Below, one piece after another: positions 49,530-58,558 of a stretch of DNA of 64,000 nucleotides. Each line of letters opens with the position of its first letter. Position 1 is the stretch's first letter. The translations under genes and the position numbers were made by a program. The stretch lies in assembly GCF_027913215.1 (NCBI RefSeq), contig NZ_CP115784.1, positions 186,001 through 250,000 on the forward strand, in the 5' to 3' direction. This DNA comes from Paracoccus aerodenitrificans. GTDB lineage: Bacteria > Pseudomonadota > Alphaproteobacteria > Rhodobacterales > Rhodobacteraceae. A model generated the notes under the pieces. It ran no database searches, was not told the DNA's origin, and saw only the letters and a program-made list of their open reading frames with translations.

Positions 49530-50728
49530 AGGAGTTCCTTCAGCGGAATATCCGGATTGGAAACCGTTTCGGGGGCGGGCGATTTGCCGGACTCGATCAG
49601 ACGTTTGCCGACCATATAAGCGCGTGCATCGTTCAGCGCGTCTATGGCGATCAGCTTTTCGCTTTTGTAATACCAGACCGAGCTGCTATTCGCCCCGCTC
49701 CCCGCCCGAAGAACGGTCTTGTCATAGCCGGTATTCAGACCGGCGATCTGCAGCTTTGCATCATATTGATCGGACCAGAACCACGGTTTCGGCACGTATT
49801 TCTTAGTCGCACCAAGCATATTCGCCGCTACCAGTTCTGCCATATCGATGGCATTTCCCACGCTTTCCAGCCGGATCCGTCCCCCTTGCCACGGGAATGA
49901 GGCGCAGTCTCCGGCGGCCCAGACCGACGGGTCCGAACTGCGACCAAAACTGTCGCAGGCGATCCCGTTATCTATTTCCAGCCCGGCCTGCGCAGCCAGA
50001 GCGGTTTCCGGATTAACGCCGATCCCAACGACCGCCAGATCGGCCTGAATGCGCCGACCATCCTGAAGCTTGATGCCATGAAGCCGGTCATCGCCCTCCA
50101 GCCGTTCGATTGCCGTGGTCTCCAATATCTCGACGCCATGCGCTTCATGCAGGTTGCGGATCATATTCGCGGTTTCCGCCGAGGCGACACGGCCCAGTAT
50201 CCGGGGCGCTGCCTCGATCACGGTCACCTCCAGCCCCAGCTTCCGGGCCACTGCGGCAGCCTCAAGGCCGATATAACCACCGCCGATAACGACCATCCGC
50301 CGACCGGCTGAAAGCTCTGGCTTGAGCCTGCCGATATCAGAGAGCTTGCGGATCACATGCACCCCGGCAAGATACCCGCCCGCCGCCTCCGGCAGCCTTC
50401 GCGGCGATGCTCCCAGAGTCAGCGCAAGCTGGTCATAGCTCAGCCTTCCTTGGCTGGTAGATACTGTTCTGGCCGCAAGATCGATCGCGTTTGCTTTGGC
50501 CCCAGTCAGCAGCCGGACATCATTCTCGCGCCACCAGTCCTCGCCGCGCAATGTCAGCCGGTCCAGAGACATCTCGCCCAGAAGATAGGCTTTGGACAGT
50601 GGCGGGCGTTGATAGGGTGCTATCGCCTCATCGCCCAACACCGTAATCCCGCCATCATGGCCAAGCGCCCGCAAACGCGCTGCCATCGACGCTGCCGCCT
50701 GCCCGGCACCGAGTATCAGTATGTCCAA
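49526..50728 (-). CDS. FAD-dependent ferredoxin/rubredoxin reductase-like oxidoreductase
   Basis: The product has 400 residues of the FAD/NAD(P)-dependent pyridine nucleotide-disulphide oxidoreductase family, without a redox disulphide. The FAD fold is ILILGAGQAAASMAARLRAL, the NAD fold VIGGGYIGLEAAAVARKLGL, and the second FAD motif VWAAGDCASFPW. The C-terminus (PWFWSDQYDAKLQIAGLNTG) marks it as ferredoxin reductase/rhodocoxin reductase-like. It probably serves a ferredoxin or P450 encoded elsewhere. Confidence 0.92.
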   Translation of the reverse strand: MDILILGAGQAAASMAARLRALGHDGGITVLGDEAIAPYQRPPLSKAYLLGEMSLDRLTLRGEDWWRENDVRLLTGAKANAIDLAARTVSTSQGRLSYDQLALTLGASPRRLPEAAGGYLAGVHVIRKLSDIGRLKPELSAGRRMVVIGGGYIGLEAAAVARKLGLEVTVIEAAPRILGRVASAETANMIRNLHEAHGVEILETTAIERLEGDDRLHGIKLQDGRRIQADLAVVGIGVNPETALAAQAGLEIDNGIACDSFGRSSDPSVWAAGDCASFPWQGGRIRLESVGNAIDMAELVAANMLGATKKYVPKPWFWSDQYDAKLQIAGLNTGYDKTVLRAGSGANSSSVWYYKSEKLIAIDALNDARAYMVGKRLIESGKSPAPETVSNPDIPLKELL

Positions 50729-50833
50729 TGCGAAACCTCTTTTCCCTTGTCATGGCCCGATGCGCGGTTCGGATCAAGGCCGCGATTTCGCCGCTTGACA
50801 ACCCTTCAGAGGGCTTTGCATAACGCCGATAAT

Positions 50834-50909
50834 GGGGCCATAGCTCAGTTGGTAGAGCGCATCGTTCGCAATGATGAGGTCAGGGGTTCGACTCCCCTTG
50901 GCTCCACCA
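50834..50909 (+). tRNA. tRNA-Ala(CGC)
   Basis: 76 nt including an encoded CCA. The cloverleaf is complete: acceptor GGGGCCA/TGGCTCC, D arm GCTCAGTTGGTAGAGC, anticodon loop TTCGCAA, and T arm GGGGTTCGACTCCCC. The acceptor stem contains the G3-T70 wobble pair, the identity mark of alanine tRNA. Confidence 0.95.
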
Positions 50910-51236
50910 TGATTTCCTTGTCATTGGATCATAACAGTGCCGATTTGGAGCATAAGCTTGCAGATCGTCTGTCAATATGGCCAATCTAGCACAGTTGCGT
51001 GCCCTTCAGAACACGATTTTGAAGCTTTTGGGCCCCTCTCTTACCAGCAAGAGCCCAGGCCGGTTTTCGTCAGGAACTCAACATCGCCGGTGATGTCAGA
51101 GCATTTGCACCGTATCGACAGATTTCGTCAGGCCAATCCACAGGATACCTGATCAGTGGCCTCAGCCCTCGAACTGAAATGGCCAGCAATCAAATCGGGG
51201 CGTTCAGGCTTGCAGGCGCAGAAAACTGTATGAGAG
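50910..51236. other. Intergenic region between tRNA-Ala and IS1182 copy B
   Basis: No convincing gene, RNA or repeat seen. The tRNA end could serve as an integration site, but I find no direct repeat of it elsewhere in the window. Confidence 0.4.
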
Positions 51237-52786
51237 GGGCTTATTTTGTTGAAAAACTCGTGCTTGATTGAAGGGCATCTGGCTGATTCAATTCCTGCAA
51301 TGGGTGGGAGGATTGGCGATGATGGGACCGCGGCAGGAGGCGCAGCCGGCGCTGTTTTACGAGTTCTCACTGGAGGATCATGTTCCTCAGGAGCATCTTC
51401 TTCGGTCCATTGATCGGTTTGTCGATCTCAGCAGCATCCGTGCGCATCTTTCGGATTTCTACAGCCACACCGGCCGGCCGTCTGTCGATCCCGAGTTGCT
51501 GATCCGGATGCTGCTGGTTGGCTATTGCTTCGGCATTCGTTCGGAGCGGCGCCTTTGCGAAGAGGTGCATCTGAATCTGGCCTATCGCTGGTTCTGCCGC
51601 CTGGATCTCAGCGACCGGGTTCCGGATCATTCGACGTTTTCGAAGAACCGGCACGGGCGGTTCCGCGACAGCGAGTTGCTGAGGCATCTGTTCGAGATGA
51701 CCGTCACGCGCTGCATCGAGGAGGGGCTGGTCAGCGGGCAGCGGCTGGCGGTGGATGCCAGCCTGATCGAGGCGGATGCCAATAAGCAGAACTCGACAGC
51801 GAAGGAAGATTGGGATGCAACGCTGATAGACCCCTCGGATGCGCCCCGCGCCGTGCGCGAATACCTTGACACGTTGGACAAGGCCGCATTTGGCGCCGCC
51901 AGCGAGGTCCATCCGAAATTCACCTCACATTCCGACCCGGCCAGCCAATGGACGGCGGCGCGCAAAGGTCCGGCATTCTTCAGCTATTCCGACAATTACC
52001 TGATCGACACGGATCATGGCGTGATTGTCGATGTCGAGGCGACACGATCCATCCGGCAGGCCGAGGTCGGATCAACCAAAACCATGCTGAAGAGGGTGAA
52101 AGACAAGTTCGACCTGCATCCTGAACGCCTGATCGCGGATACCGCCTACGGCACCGGACCGATGTTGGGCTGGCTGGTCGACAGGGGCATTGCCCCGCAT
52201 ATCCCTGTCTTCGACAAGTCCGGGCGCAATGACGGCACCTGGACCCGGGCAGACTTCGAATGGGATGCAGAGAACGATCAATACATCTGCCCGGAAGGTC
52301 ACAGGCTCAAACAGTTCCGCCGCAACTATTCGGACCCGAACCGCGGCCCGACTGGCAAGGGAACCGCCAAATACCGCGCACTGAAACTGACCTGCCAGCC
52401 CTGCCCATCGAAACAGAAGTGCTGCCCGAACGCCGATGCCAGATCAATCACCCGCGAGGAACACGAAGATGCGCGCCAGATCGCCCGGGACATCGCCAAG
52501 ACCCGCCAATACGAAATCTCGATGAAGCTCCGCAAGAAGGTCGAGATGCTGTTTGCTCATCTGAAACGCATCCTCGGGCTGGGGCGCCTGCGGCTAAGGG
52601 GACCTTGCGGCGCGAACGACGAATTCCTCCTTGCCGCCACCGCCCAGAACCTCCGCAAACTCGCCAAGATCTTTCCTGCACCGCAGCATCCGCGAAAAGC
52701 CTGACACCAGAAAGGCTTGCACCCGAAGGAAACGGTCCAAAAGGCCCCCGATGGCAACGCGTTTTTCCACAGAATCGGCGGGAAGC
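51237..52786 (+). mobile_element. IS1182-family insertion sequence, copy B
   Basis: Same 1,550-bp element as copy A, in inverted orientation relative to it. The ends are GGGCTTATTTTGTTG on the left and ATCGGCGGGAAGC on the right. The near-identity suggests recent transposition. Confidence 0.87.
51319..52704 (+). CDS. IS1182-family transposase, copy B
   Basis: 461 residues, intact, starting MMGPRQEAQP after GGGAGG. It is the same as copy A except for one visible codon, LTCQPCPSK here instead of LTCQSCPSK. The catalytic Asp regions (AVDASLIEADANK and LIADTAYGTG) and the C-terminal region are unchanged. Confidence 0.93.
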   Translation: MMGPRQEAQPALFYEFSLEDHVPQEHLLRSIDRFVDLSSIRAHLSDFYSHTGRPSVDPELLIRMLLVGYCFGIRSERRLCEEVHLNLAYRWFCRLDLSDRVPDHSTFSKNRHGRFRDSELLRHLFEMTVTRCIEEGLVSGQRLAVDASLIEADANKQNSTAKEDWDATLIDPSDAPRAVREYLDTLDKAAFGAASEVHPKFTSHSDPASQWTAARKGPAFFSYSDNYLIDTDHGVIVDVEATRSIRQAEVGSTKTMLKRVKDKFDLHPERLIADTAYGTGPMLGWLVDRGIAPHIPVFDKSGRNDGTWTRADFEWDAENDQYICPEGHRLKQFRRNYSDPNRGPTGKGTAKYRALKLTCQPCPSKQKCCPNADARSITREEHEDARQIARDIAKTRQYEISMKLRKKVEMLFAHLKRILGLGRLRLRGPCGANDEFLLAATAQNLRKLAKIFPAPQHPRKA

Positions 52787-52917
52787 AGACATTCGCTGCT
52801 CTTGTGACGAATGACTGCTTGGAGTTCTGTGTCCATGCAGCGCGGTCATGTGTCGTCGCCGTTTTCGTCCAAAAGCCATTGATGAGCCACCCGCTCAAAC
52901 GAAGCCCTTTTAATTCA

Positions 52918-53358
52918 TCACTGGCCTGACAGATATTTTTCAAAGGCCTTAAGCGTGCGGCGCGAGACGTGGTGCTCGATCCCTTCCGCGTCCGCCTCGG
53001 CGGTTTCCCGAGGCACACCGACCGCGAGCAGGAGAGCGACGACTGTCCGGTGGCGCATACGTACCCAATCAGCGAGGGCTTCCCCCTCATCGGTGAGGAA
53101 AACGCCACGATATGGGCGGGAGGTTGCCAGACCCTCTCGCTTCAGCCGCGCCACTGCCTTGGTGGCGGTGGGATGGGCCACGCCCATGCGTTCTGCGATG
53201 TCGGCGACGCGTGCCTCTCCATGCATGGTGATCAAGTCGCCGATCATCTCGACGTAATCCTCCATGATCGCCATCGACTGCTTCTCTCGCGCACGGGCGA
53301 AACGCCCTGCCTGTTCCGACGGTGAAGCTTCTGCAGGGTCCGTGTCGTGCTCGGTCAT
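52918..53358 (-). CDS. mntR: Manganese-responsive regulator MntR
   Basis: The product has 146 residues of the DtxR/MntR family. The N-terminal winged HTH is ARVADIAERMGVAHPTATKA and the metal/dimer domain includes ADAEGIEHHVSRRTLKAFEK, with the E-x-x-x-H-H set of metal ligands. No SH3-like domain is present, as in the short MntR group. It is divergent from mntH, so it most likely represses manganese uptake when Mn is sufficient. Confidence 0.93.
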   Translation of the reverse strand: MTEHDTDPAEASPSEQAGRFARAREKQSMAIMEDYVEMIGDLITMHGEARVADIAERMGVAHPTATKAVARLKREGLATSRPYRGVFLTDEGEALADWVRMRHRTVVALLLAVGVPRETAEADAEGIEHHVSRRTLKAFEKYLSGQ

Positions 53359-53475
53359 CGCGATCCTGAATTATCCATCTGAAGTACAAGACAGCGTATC
53401 ATTTTGAATATAGAGAAATCAATGTAGCTTTGGATAAATTATAAATACTCGTCATGGATCCTGCCTGCCCTCCAT

Positions 53476-53488
53476 AAGGTTTACCCTT
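53476..53488. promoter_or_regulatory. Possible regulatory palindrome upstream of mntH
   Basis: AAGGTTTACCCTT is an imperfect palindrome in the AT-rich 186-bp gap between mntR and mntH. It may be an MntR site, but it does not clearly fit a known consensus. Confidence 0.3.
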
Positions 53489-53544
53489 GCATGAAGTGAA
53501 GCCGAAGCTGTATTTAGATACCAGAGCTTAAACGGTATGTCATA

Positions 53545-54831
53545 ATGATCAGCACAGAACGCACCCGCCAAGGTATGAACGCAGTGCTCTCTGGCGAGCG
53601 GCGGGGATTCGGCAGCAGGTTCCTCTTCGTCGGCCCCGCAGTGGTCGCCTCAATCGCCTATGTCGACCCAGGGAACTACGCGACAAACATCCAAGCAGGC
53701 GCGGGCTATGGCTACCTGCTTTTATGGGTGGTGCTGCTGGCCAACCTGATCGCGATGCTGTTCCAGTCCCTGTCGGCGCGGCTGGGGATTGTCACGGGCA
53801 AGAACCTGGCTGAAATGTCGCGCGACAATTTTCCAAGGCCCATCGTTTGGGTAATGTGGGCGGTCAGTGAGGTCGCCGCTATGGCCACCGATCTCGCCGA
53901 ATTTCTCGGTGGTGCAATCGGCTTGGCACTTTTGTTCAACTTGCCACTGATCTGGGGCATGCTGGTGACCGCCATCGTCACCTATGGCATCCTCATCTTC
54001 GAAAGCAAAGGTTTTCGCCCGATGGAGCTGATCATCGGGACGATGGTCGCAATTATCTCGTTATGCTACTTGATCGAGGTTTTTATCGCGCCAATCGACT
54101 GGAGTTCTGCCGCCATCGGGCTGGTAAACCCCAATCTTCCTGACGCAAACGCGCTGACCATTGCGGTCGGGATCATCGGTGCCACGGTGATGCCGCATGC
54201 GGTCTATCTGCATTCAGGCCTGACCCAGAATCGTGCGGAGATCCGCCAGGACATGGATCGGCGCAAGGTACTGCGGTTTTCGAACATCGAGGTAGTGCTC
54301 GCGCTTGCCATCGCCGGCATGGTCAACATGGCGATGGTGATGATGGCGGCATCCGCCTTTCATCAAGGTTACAGCAACGTGGCTGAGATCGAGACAGCCT
54401 ATTACATGCTGACCCCACTTCTGGGTTCGGCTGCGGCTGCGGTGTTTCTGGTATCGCTGATCACCTCGGGAGTGTCGTCTTCAGTGGTGGGCACGATGGC
54501 CGGGCAGATGATCATGCAGGGCTTTCTGCATTTCTACGTGCCGATCTGGATCAGGCGGTTGGTGACGATGGTGCCAGCCTTCGCCGTTGTTGCAACCGGC
54601 TACAACGCCACTGATGCACTGGTGATGAGCCAGGTGGTCTTGTCGATCGCTCTGCCGGTGCCAATGGTCGCGCTGATTATCTTCTCATCGCGGCGCGGCA
54701 TTATGGGAGCCTTCGCGATAGGACCCGTAACGCGGGTTCTCGCGATCCTCGGTGCAACAATCGTTCTGTCTCTGAACTTCATTCTTCTCGCCCAGACCTT
54801 CGGCTTGCCGATCCCGTTCCTCGTTAACTAA
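53545..54831 (+). CDS. mntH: Nramp-family manganese/divalent metal transporter
   Basis: The product has 428 residues with 11 hydrophobic segments. TM1 holds the metal-binding D-P-G-N motif (IAYVDPGNYATNIQAGAGYG). TM6 holds ATVMPHAVYLHSGL with the M-P-H motif. Both match Nramp transporters, which import Mn(II) with protons across the inner membrane. It is divergent from mntR. Confidence 0.96.
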   Translation: MISTERTRQGMNAVLSGERRGFGSRFLFVGPAVVASIAYVDPGNYATNIQAGAGYGYLLLWVVLLANLIAMLFQSLSARLGIVTGKNLAEMSRDNFPRPIVWVMWAVSEVAAMATDLAEFLGGAIGLALLFNLPLIWGMLVTAIVTYGILIFESKGFRPMELIIGTMVAIISLCYLIEVFIAPIDWSSAAIGLVNPNLPDANALTIAVGIIGATVMPHAVYLHSGLTQNRAEIRQDMDRRKVLRFSNIEVVLALAIAGMVNMAMVMMAASAFHQGYSNVAEIETAYYMLTPLLGSAAAAVFLVSLITSGVSSSVVGTMAGQMIMQGFLHFYVPIWIRRLVTMVPAFAVVATGYNATDALVMSQVVLSIALPVPMVALIIFSSRRGIMGAFAIGPVTRVLAILGATIVLSLNFILLAQTFGLPIPFLVN

Positions 54832-55212
54832 ACCAGCGTCTATCCGCTGCCTATTCTCGGGCGATGTGCTCTGGCAGGCCAATCGCAGCGCGTCGTGCGG
54901 ACTTGGCAGGGATGTACCCGCTGTGAAACCCGAAGCGCGATGAAGCAGTATGGTTTTAACCAGACTTCCGCGTGCCTGCGCATCGCATAAGCAAGCTCTC
55001 GAGGATCAGCCTTGGCAGAGGAGACGAAAGTCGGATTTTGACGTGCTGCTGTGCAGCGCTTACTCTGGTCATCAGCGGCGCTTACTCTGGTCATCAAGGT
55101 CCATTCTGGGCAGTCCTTGCGATCTGTCTGCAGCCAACACTGCGCGGAATGCTGCAGCGCCGCATGGCAGGTTCGAGTCCGAAGTGGTGGATGCCGCAAC
55201 GCGGAAACCTTA
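54832..55212. other. Intergenic region with short repeats
   Basis: About 380 bp with no gene. It contains a tandem pair of the exact 19-mer GCGCTTACTCTGGTCATCA (55056-55074 and 55078-55096). It also holds a segment, 55104-55156, that recurs with changes at 55862-55914 (shared ACTGCGCGGAATGCTGC). Confidence 0.6.
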
Positions 55213-55686
55213 CTAATAGTTTGGGGCGGTCAGATACATCACGCGCCAAGGAAATAAAGACAATGGATCCGCAAACAAGAAAGATGTTGGAGCGATCATT
55301 TCAACACTGACAATGAGATGGTCGTAGTCATCGTCGTTGCATTCCTGCGGGCTTCCACCCGAATCATCACAAGCAACTACGACCTGCTTAGCGGTCTTTT
55401 GTGCGGCAGAAACGTAGTCGCGAAGATCACCAAAAGGACACCGATCCTCAGAATAAAGTTCATCTAGACATACGCTTGGACCGTGCTCACTCCACTCGAC
55501 GTGCTGAGCGAGTAAACACGAACACTCAAGTCCATCACCCTCGCCTTGCCGCCCTAAGTAGTAGCGAAAAGGAAAACTGGACAGCGCAGGTGGTACCCAT
55601 TTCGCCGCTTCGATACCTAGAGCGCCTTTCTGAACCCTTCGGATTTGAATTGGCTCATGGCTTCCAAGATAGACGCTCAGGCACAT
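55213..55686 (-). CDS. Hypothetical protein, CLSxYLGS type
   Basis: The product has 157 residues starting MCLSVYLGSHEP; an ATG 15 codons earlier is possible. I recall small uncharacterised proteins with the same CLS-YLGS opening, but know of no function. A cysteine-containing middle (GLECSCLLAQHVEW) and an acidic NDDDYDH segment are visible. No signal peptide. Flanked by repeat blocks, so the gene may belong to an accessory segment. Confidence 0.6.
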   Translation of the reverse strand: MCLSVYLGSHEPIQIRRVQKGALGIEAAKWVPPALSSFPFRYYLGRQGEGDGLECSCLLAQHVEWSEHGPSVCLDELYSEDRCPFGDLRDYVSAAQKTAKQVVVACDDSGGSPQECNDDDYDHLIVSVEMIAPTSFLFADPLSLFPWRVMYLTAPNY

Positions 55687-55761
55687 AATTGATTCAATCT
55701 CAAATGGTTGCTCCTCCCCAAGTAATTGCATGCTAACCTACTTTCGGCAACGACAGCAAAG

Positions 55762-55839
55762 TCCCGCATTGCGTGAATTCGCCCATTCCTCCGCTTTGCA
55801 GGTGCAGCGAATGACCGGAACGGCGGACGCAATGCGGGA
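55762..55839. repeat. Inverted repeat block with 13-bp perfect arms
   Basis: TCCCGCATTGCGT (55762-55774) and ACGCAATGCGGGA (55827-55839) are perfect arms around a 52-bp spacer. The spacer includes GCAGCGAATG, similar to sequence just outside both IS1182 copies. Next to it, 55862-55914 repeats part of the region at 55.1 kb. Confidence 0.65.
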
Positions 55840-56016
55840 TTTTGGCGCGTCGCAGAGGTCAGTTCTGGGCCGTCTTTGCTATCCATCTGCAGCGCGCACT
55901 GCGCGGAATGCTGCGCCGCCGCAGGTCCGGTCAGAGCCCATACCTGCCGGATGCTGCGCTGTGCACGAATGTCAGCTAATTGGAATTCACTGCGAACGAT
56001 ATGCTATGCAGCTGAT

Positions 56017-56820
56017 ATGGCCGAATTGACCTTTTCTTCGCGCACGCCTTCCAGGGCTTTGAACGGCCTGATTGCGCGCGTCTCGGGTTATTGCTCAAAG
56101 AGGGAACGAAGTAATTCGGTGGAAGCGGCGGAACTCGTCTTCCCGCTTGTGTTCAACCTCGGAGAACGCTGGGATATCCGACTTGGACATGAAGGCGACG
56201 CTTATCGAAGTTCAAGTTTCACCGCTGGTCTTTTTCCTGGTCCCGTCGCTGTGTCCTGCGATGCGGGGGCGGACCTGATACAGATCGATTTAACACCACT
56301 CGGCGCGGCCCGTCTATTTGGTGGTGCCGCCGCCGAACTGGCTGCAAAGGTCGTTGATCTGAGTACGGTTGATCGGTTTGGAGGAGAGTATGAGGCCTTA
56401 CATGACCAGCTTCATGCTGCGACTGACTGGCAAGCGCGGTTCGATCTCGTCGAGCGGTTTCTCGCGCCAAGATTTTGTCATGCGAACTCGAAACGAGTTC
56501 AACAGTCCTGGCACTTTCTGGCACAAGGGAAAACGGTATCGGAGACCGCTGCTGCCGTAGGATGGAGTACGCGCCATCTTAGCGCACAGTTTCGCCAAGA
56601 GACTGGTATCCGACCGGTCACAGCTGCGCGAATGCTCCGATTCCAGCGGGCGCGTGCACTCGCCATCCAATGTGGCAAACTCAACTGGGCCGAAATCGCT
56701 GCGATGACGGGATACTCGGATCAAGCCCACCTTATCCGCGAGTTCCACGATTTCGCGGGAGAGCCACCGACGGCTTGGGCGAGACGAGAGAGACCGTCGG
56801 AGCCGCGCCTGCATATCTAG
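56017..56820 (+). CDS. AraC-family regulator
   Basis: The product has 267 residues from MAELTFSSRTPSRAL. The C-terminal HTH pair includes TVSETAAAVGWSTRHLSAQF and NWAEIAAMTGYSDQAHLIRE, typical of the AraC subgroup near small-molecule enzymes (DUF6597-like N-terminal sensor, VFPLVFNLGERWDI). It is on the same strand and 73 bp upstream of the VOC gene, which it may control. Confidence 0.88.
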   Translation: MAELTFSSRTPSRALNGLIARVSGYCSKRERSNSVEAAELVFPLVFNLGERWDIRLGHEGDAYRSSSFTAGLFPGPVAVSCDAGADLIQIDLTPLGAARLFGGAAAELAAKVVDLSTVDRFGGEYEALHDQLHAATDWQARFDLVERFLAPRFCHANSKRVQQSWHFLAQGKTVSETAAAVGWSTRHLSAQFRQETGIRPVTAARMLRFQRARALAIQCGKLNWAEIAAMTGYSDQAHLIREFHDFAGEPPTAWARRERPSEPRLHI

Positions 56821-56893
56821 ACAGTTCCGAAATCTTCAATTCCCGGCTGGAAATACATGCTATTTTCCGGAAAGACGAACATGGAGAGAACCT

Positions 56894-57307
56894 GTGTCTA
56901 ATCCCAGCATAATCCCCACGATGCGATATGACGATGCACCGAAAATGATCGATTGGCTATGCAACGCGCTCGGCTTCGCCCGGCATCTGGTCGTCGAAGA
57001 CGGTGCGGGAGGTATCGCGCATGCCCAGCTGACGCGCGGCAATTCGATGATCATGCTCGGCAGTGCCCGAGATGACGAATTTGGTGCCCATCAATCCACG
57101 GCGCGTGCACTCGGCGGCATTTCCCAGAGCCCCTACATCGTTGTCGACGATGTAGACGCTGTATGCGAACAAGCTCGCAACGCTGGTGCCGAGATCACAA
57201 CAGAACCGAAGGACGAGGATTATGGCGGGCGCTTGTTCAGTTGCCGAGACCCGGAGGGTCAGCTGTGGACTTTCGGCAGCTATGATCCGTGGAACGCCCA
57301 CAAATGA
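56894..57307 (+). CDS. VOC (glyoxalase/bleomycin resistance) family protein
   Basis: The product has 137 residues with a GTG start preceded by GGAGAG. The paired beta-alpha-beta-beta-beta repeats are seen, with AHAQLTRGNSMIMLG and a C-terminal CRDPEGQLWTFGSYDPW typical of the PhnB-like/glyoxalase group. The role is probably binding or converting a small electrophile. The preceding AraC gene suggests an AraC-VOC unit, common in proteobacteria. Confidence 0.88.
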   Translation: MSNPSIIPTMRYDDAPKMIDWLCNALGFARHLVVEDGAGGIAHAQLTRGNSMIMLGSARDDEFGAHQSTARALGGISQSPYIVVDDVDAVCEQARNAGAEITTEPKDEDYGGRLFSCRDPEGQLWTFGSYDPWNAHK

Positions 57308-57309
57308 GT

Positions 57310-57440
57310 TGAACGCGGAGCGCGATCAGCGTGACCGGGGCCCCCCCTACGGCCACCTTGATGAAGAGGTAGGACGACCCCCAGAACAACGCCAGAAGAG
57401 CTAGCAGTGGCAGCTATGTCCGCAGGTTGGCCGAAGTCAT
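57310..57440 (-). pseudogene. EamA transporter N-terminal fragment
   Basis: The frame reads MTSANLRT, then a stop, then LPLLALLALFWGSSYLFIKV and AVGGAPVTLIALRV before homology ends. The F-W-G-S-S-Y hallmark is plain. It overlaps the upstream ABM stop by ATGA, so it was the next gene of that operon. An in-frame TAG and a 3' truncation make it dead. Confidence 0.82.
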
Positions 57441-57784
57441 ATCGAACGCACCTTCCTGCTGTCTGCTGGAGCTTGTGCCCGGTCAAACATGCCGTAGTCC
57501 CGGATCACGCTGGCGATTCGCAAACGGTAGTCATCGAAGACCCCGCTACGTCCTTTTGTCTGCGCGCCTCGATGGGCATTGAGGTTCCGCCAGCGTGCAA
57601 TTGCGTCTTCATCCTCGAAGAACGACAGGGACAGGATTTTCCGTGGGTCGGTAAGGCTCTGGAACCGCTCCACGGAAATGAAGCCGTCGATCTCATCAAG
57701 CATCGGGCGCATCTCGGCGGCGATGTCGAGATAATCATCCTTGCGGCCCTCTGCGGGTTCAACTTCGAAGATCACAGCGATCAT
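57437..57784 (-). CDS. Antibiotic biosynthesis monooxygenase (ABM) domain protein
   Basis: The product has 115 residues of the dimeric alpha+beta barrel fold, with MIAVIFEVEPAEGRKDDYLD and GFISVERFQSLTDPRKILSL typical of the ABM family. These proteins act as heme-independent monooxygenases or stress-related quinol oxidases. It overlaps the NIPSNAP remnant upstream and the EamA remnant downstream, so it is the only intact gene of an old three-gene operon. Confidence 0.88.
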   Translation of the reverse strand: MIAVIFEVEPAEGRKDDYLDIAAEMRPMLDEIDGFISVERFQSLTDPRKILSLSFFEDEDAIARWRNLNAHRGAQTKGRSGVFDDYRLRIASVIRDYGMFDRAQAPADSRKVRSI

Positions 57785-57963
57785 GCGTTGTCTCCGTGCG
57801 GTGCAGAGGCGAGCTTAAGCCAGGTCCGGTCTTCCCGGAGCAGAAACTTCTCCTTCTGGGCGAACTCGTAGTTCTCGCGGCCAAGCGGGTCGGCAGCCAG
57901 CCGCGCGCGATAGGTTTCGTAGTCAGCCAGGCTCGCGACGTTGTAAATGCTGTGGAACGGCAT
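57781..57963 (-). pseudogene. NIPSNAP-family C-terminal fragment
   Basis: The remaining 60 residues (SIYNVASLADYETYRARLAA, then FAQKEKFLLREDRTWL) match the end of NIPSNAP dimeric barrel proteins of about 100 residues. The 5' part is replaced by an IS21-family fragment that begins six bases away. A short frame could still start at the remaining ATG. Confidence 0.75.
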
Positions 57964-57968
57964 GCAAA

Positions 57969-58298
57969 ACTGACCCCTATCTTGGGGTGATCGGCGTCCA
58001 AAAGTGACCCCCCTGATAATTCTGATCAGAAGCTTCCTCAAAAGCATGAGGGAGCAGTCAGGGGATGTTGGTTGTGGAAACGATCGCGAAGATCAGGCGC
58101 GCGCATTTCGTCGAAGGCAAGTCGATCAAGCAGATCTGCCGTGAGTTGCGGCTGTCTCGGAACACGGTGCGTAAAGTCATCAGATCGGGCGCGACCGAAT
58201 TCACCTATGACCGCACGACGCAACCGCGTCCGAAGATCGATCCCTGGCGGTCTGCACTGGACGACATGCTGGCCGAGAATGCGCGGCGGCGATACTGA
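57969..58298 (+). mobile_element. IS21-family fragment (left end and 5' istA)
   Basis: The end sequence contains ACTGACCC and GGGGTGATCGGCGTCC, followed by the start of istA. The rest of the element, including istB, is absent. Insertion or later deletion has cut the NIPSNAP gene. Confidence 0.8.
58065..58298 (+). pseudogene. IstA transposase N-terminal fragment
   Basis: 77 residues: MLVVETIAKIRRAHFVEGKS with the HTH that follows (IKQICRELRLSRNTVRKVI), as in IS21-family IstA of about 500 residues. It ends at a stop after LAENARRRY. No DDE domain. Confidence 0.87.
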
Positions 58299-58432
58299 AA
58301 GCTGCCTGATTTGGTCTGTGCGATATGCTTCAAGATCAGTCCCATGTGTACTCCGTGTGTGCCTTAAAGTGCACCGGAGGGGAACGCAACCACCTGAAAG
58401 CATTGAAAATAAAGAGTGTGCCAGAGACGCAA

Positions 58433-58506
58433 TGGAGCGGGTGATGGGAATCGAACCCACGTATTCAGCTTGGAAGGCTGCTGCTCTACCATTGAGCTAC
58501 ACCCGC
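58433..58506 (-). tRNA. tRNA-Gly(TCC)
   Basis: 74 nt with encoded CCA on the minus strand. The acceptor GCGGGTG pairs with CACCCGC, the anticodon loop is CTTCCAA, and the T arm is GTGGGTTCGATTCCCAT. It is complete and lies between the IS21 fragment and fmt, in the same direction as fmt. Confidence 0.95.
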
Positions 58507-58558
58507 ATCGGACCCTCTTTTATGCGCAGCAGCCGGGGCGTGCAAGTCGCTGTTTTCT

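Noticed and set aside
55155..55195. A tRNA T-arm-like sequence (GGTTCGAGTCCG).
   Set aside because: No acceptor, D or anticodon arms can be built around it.
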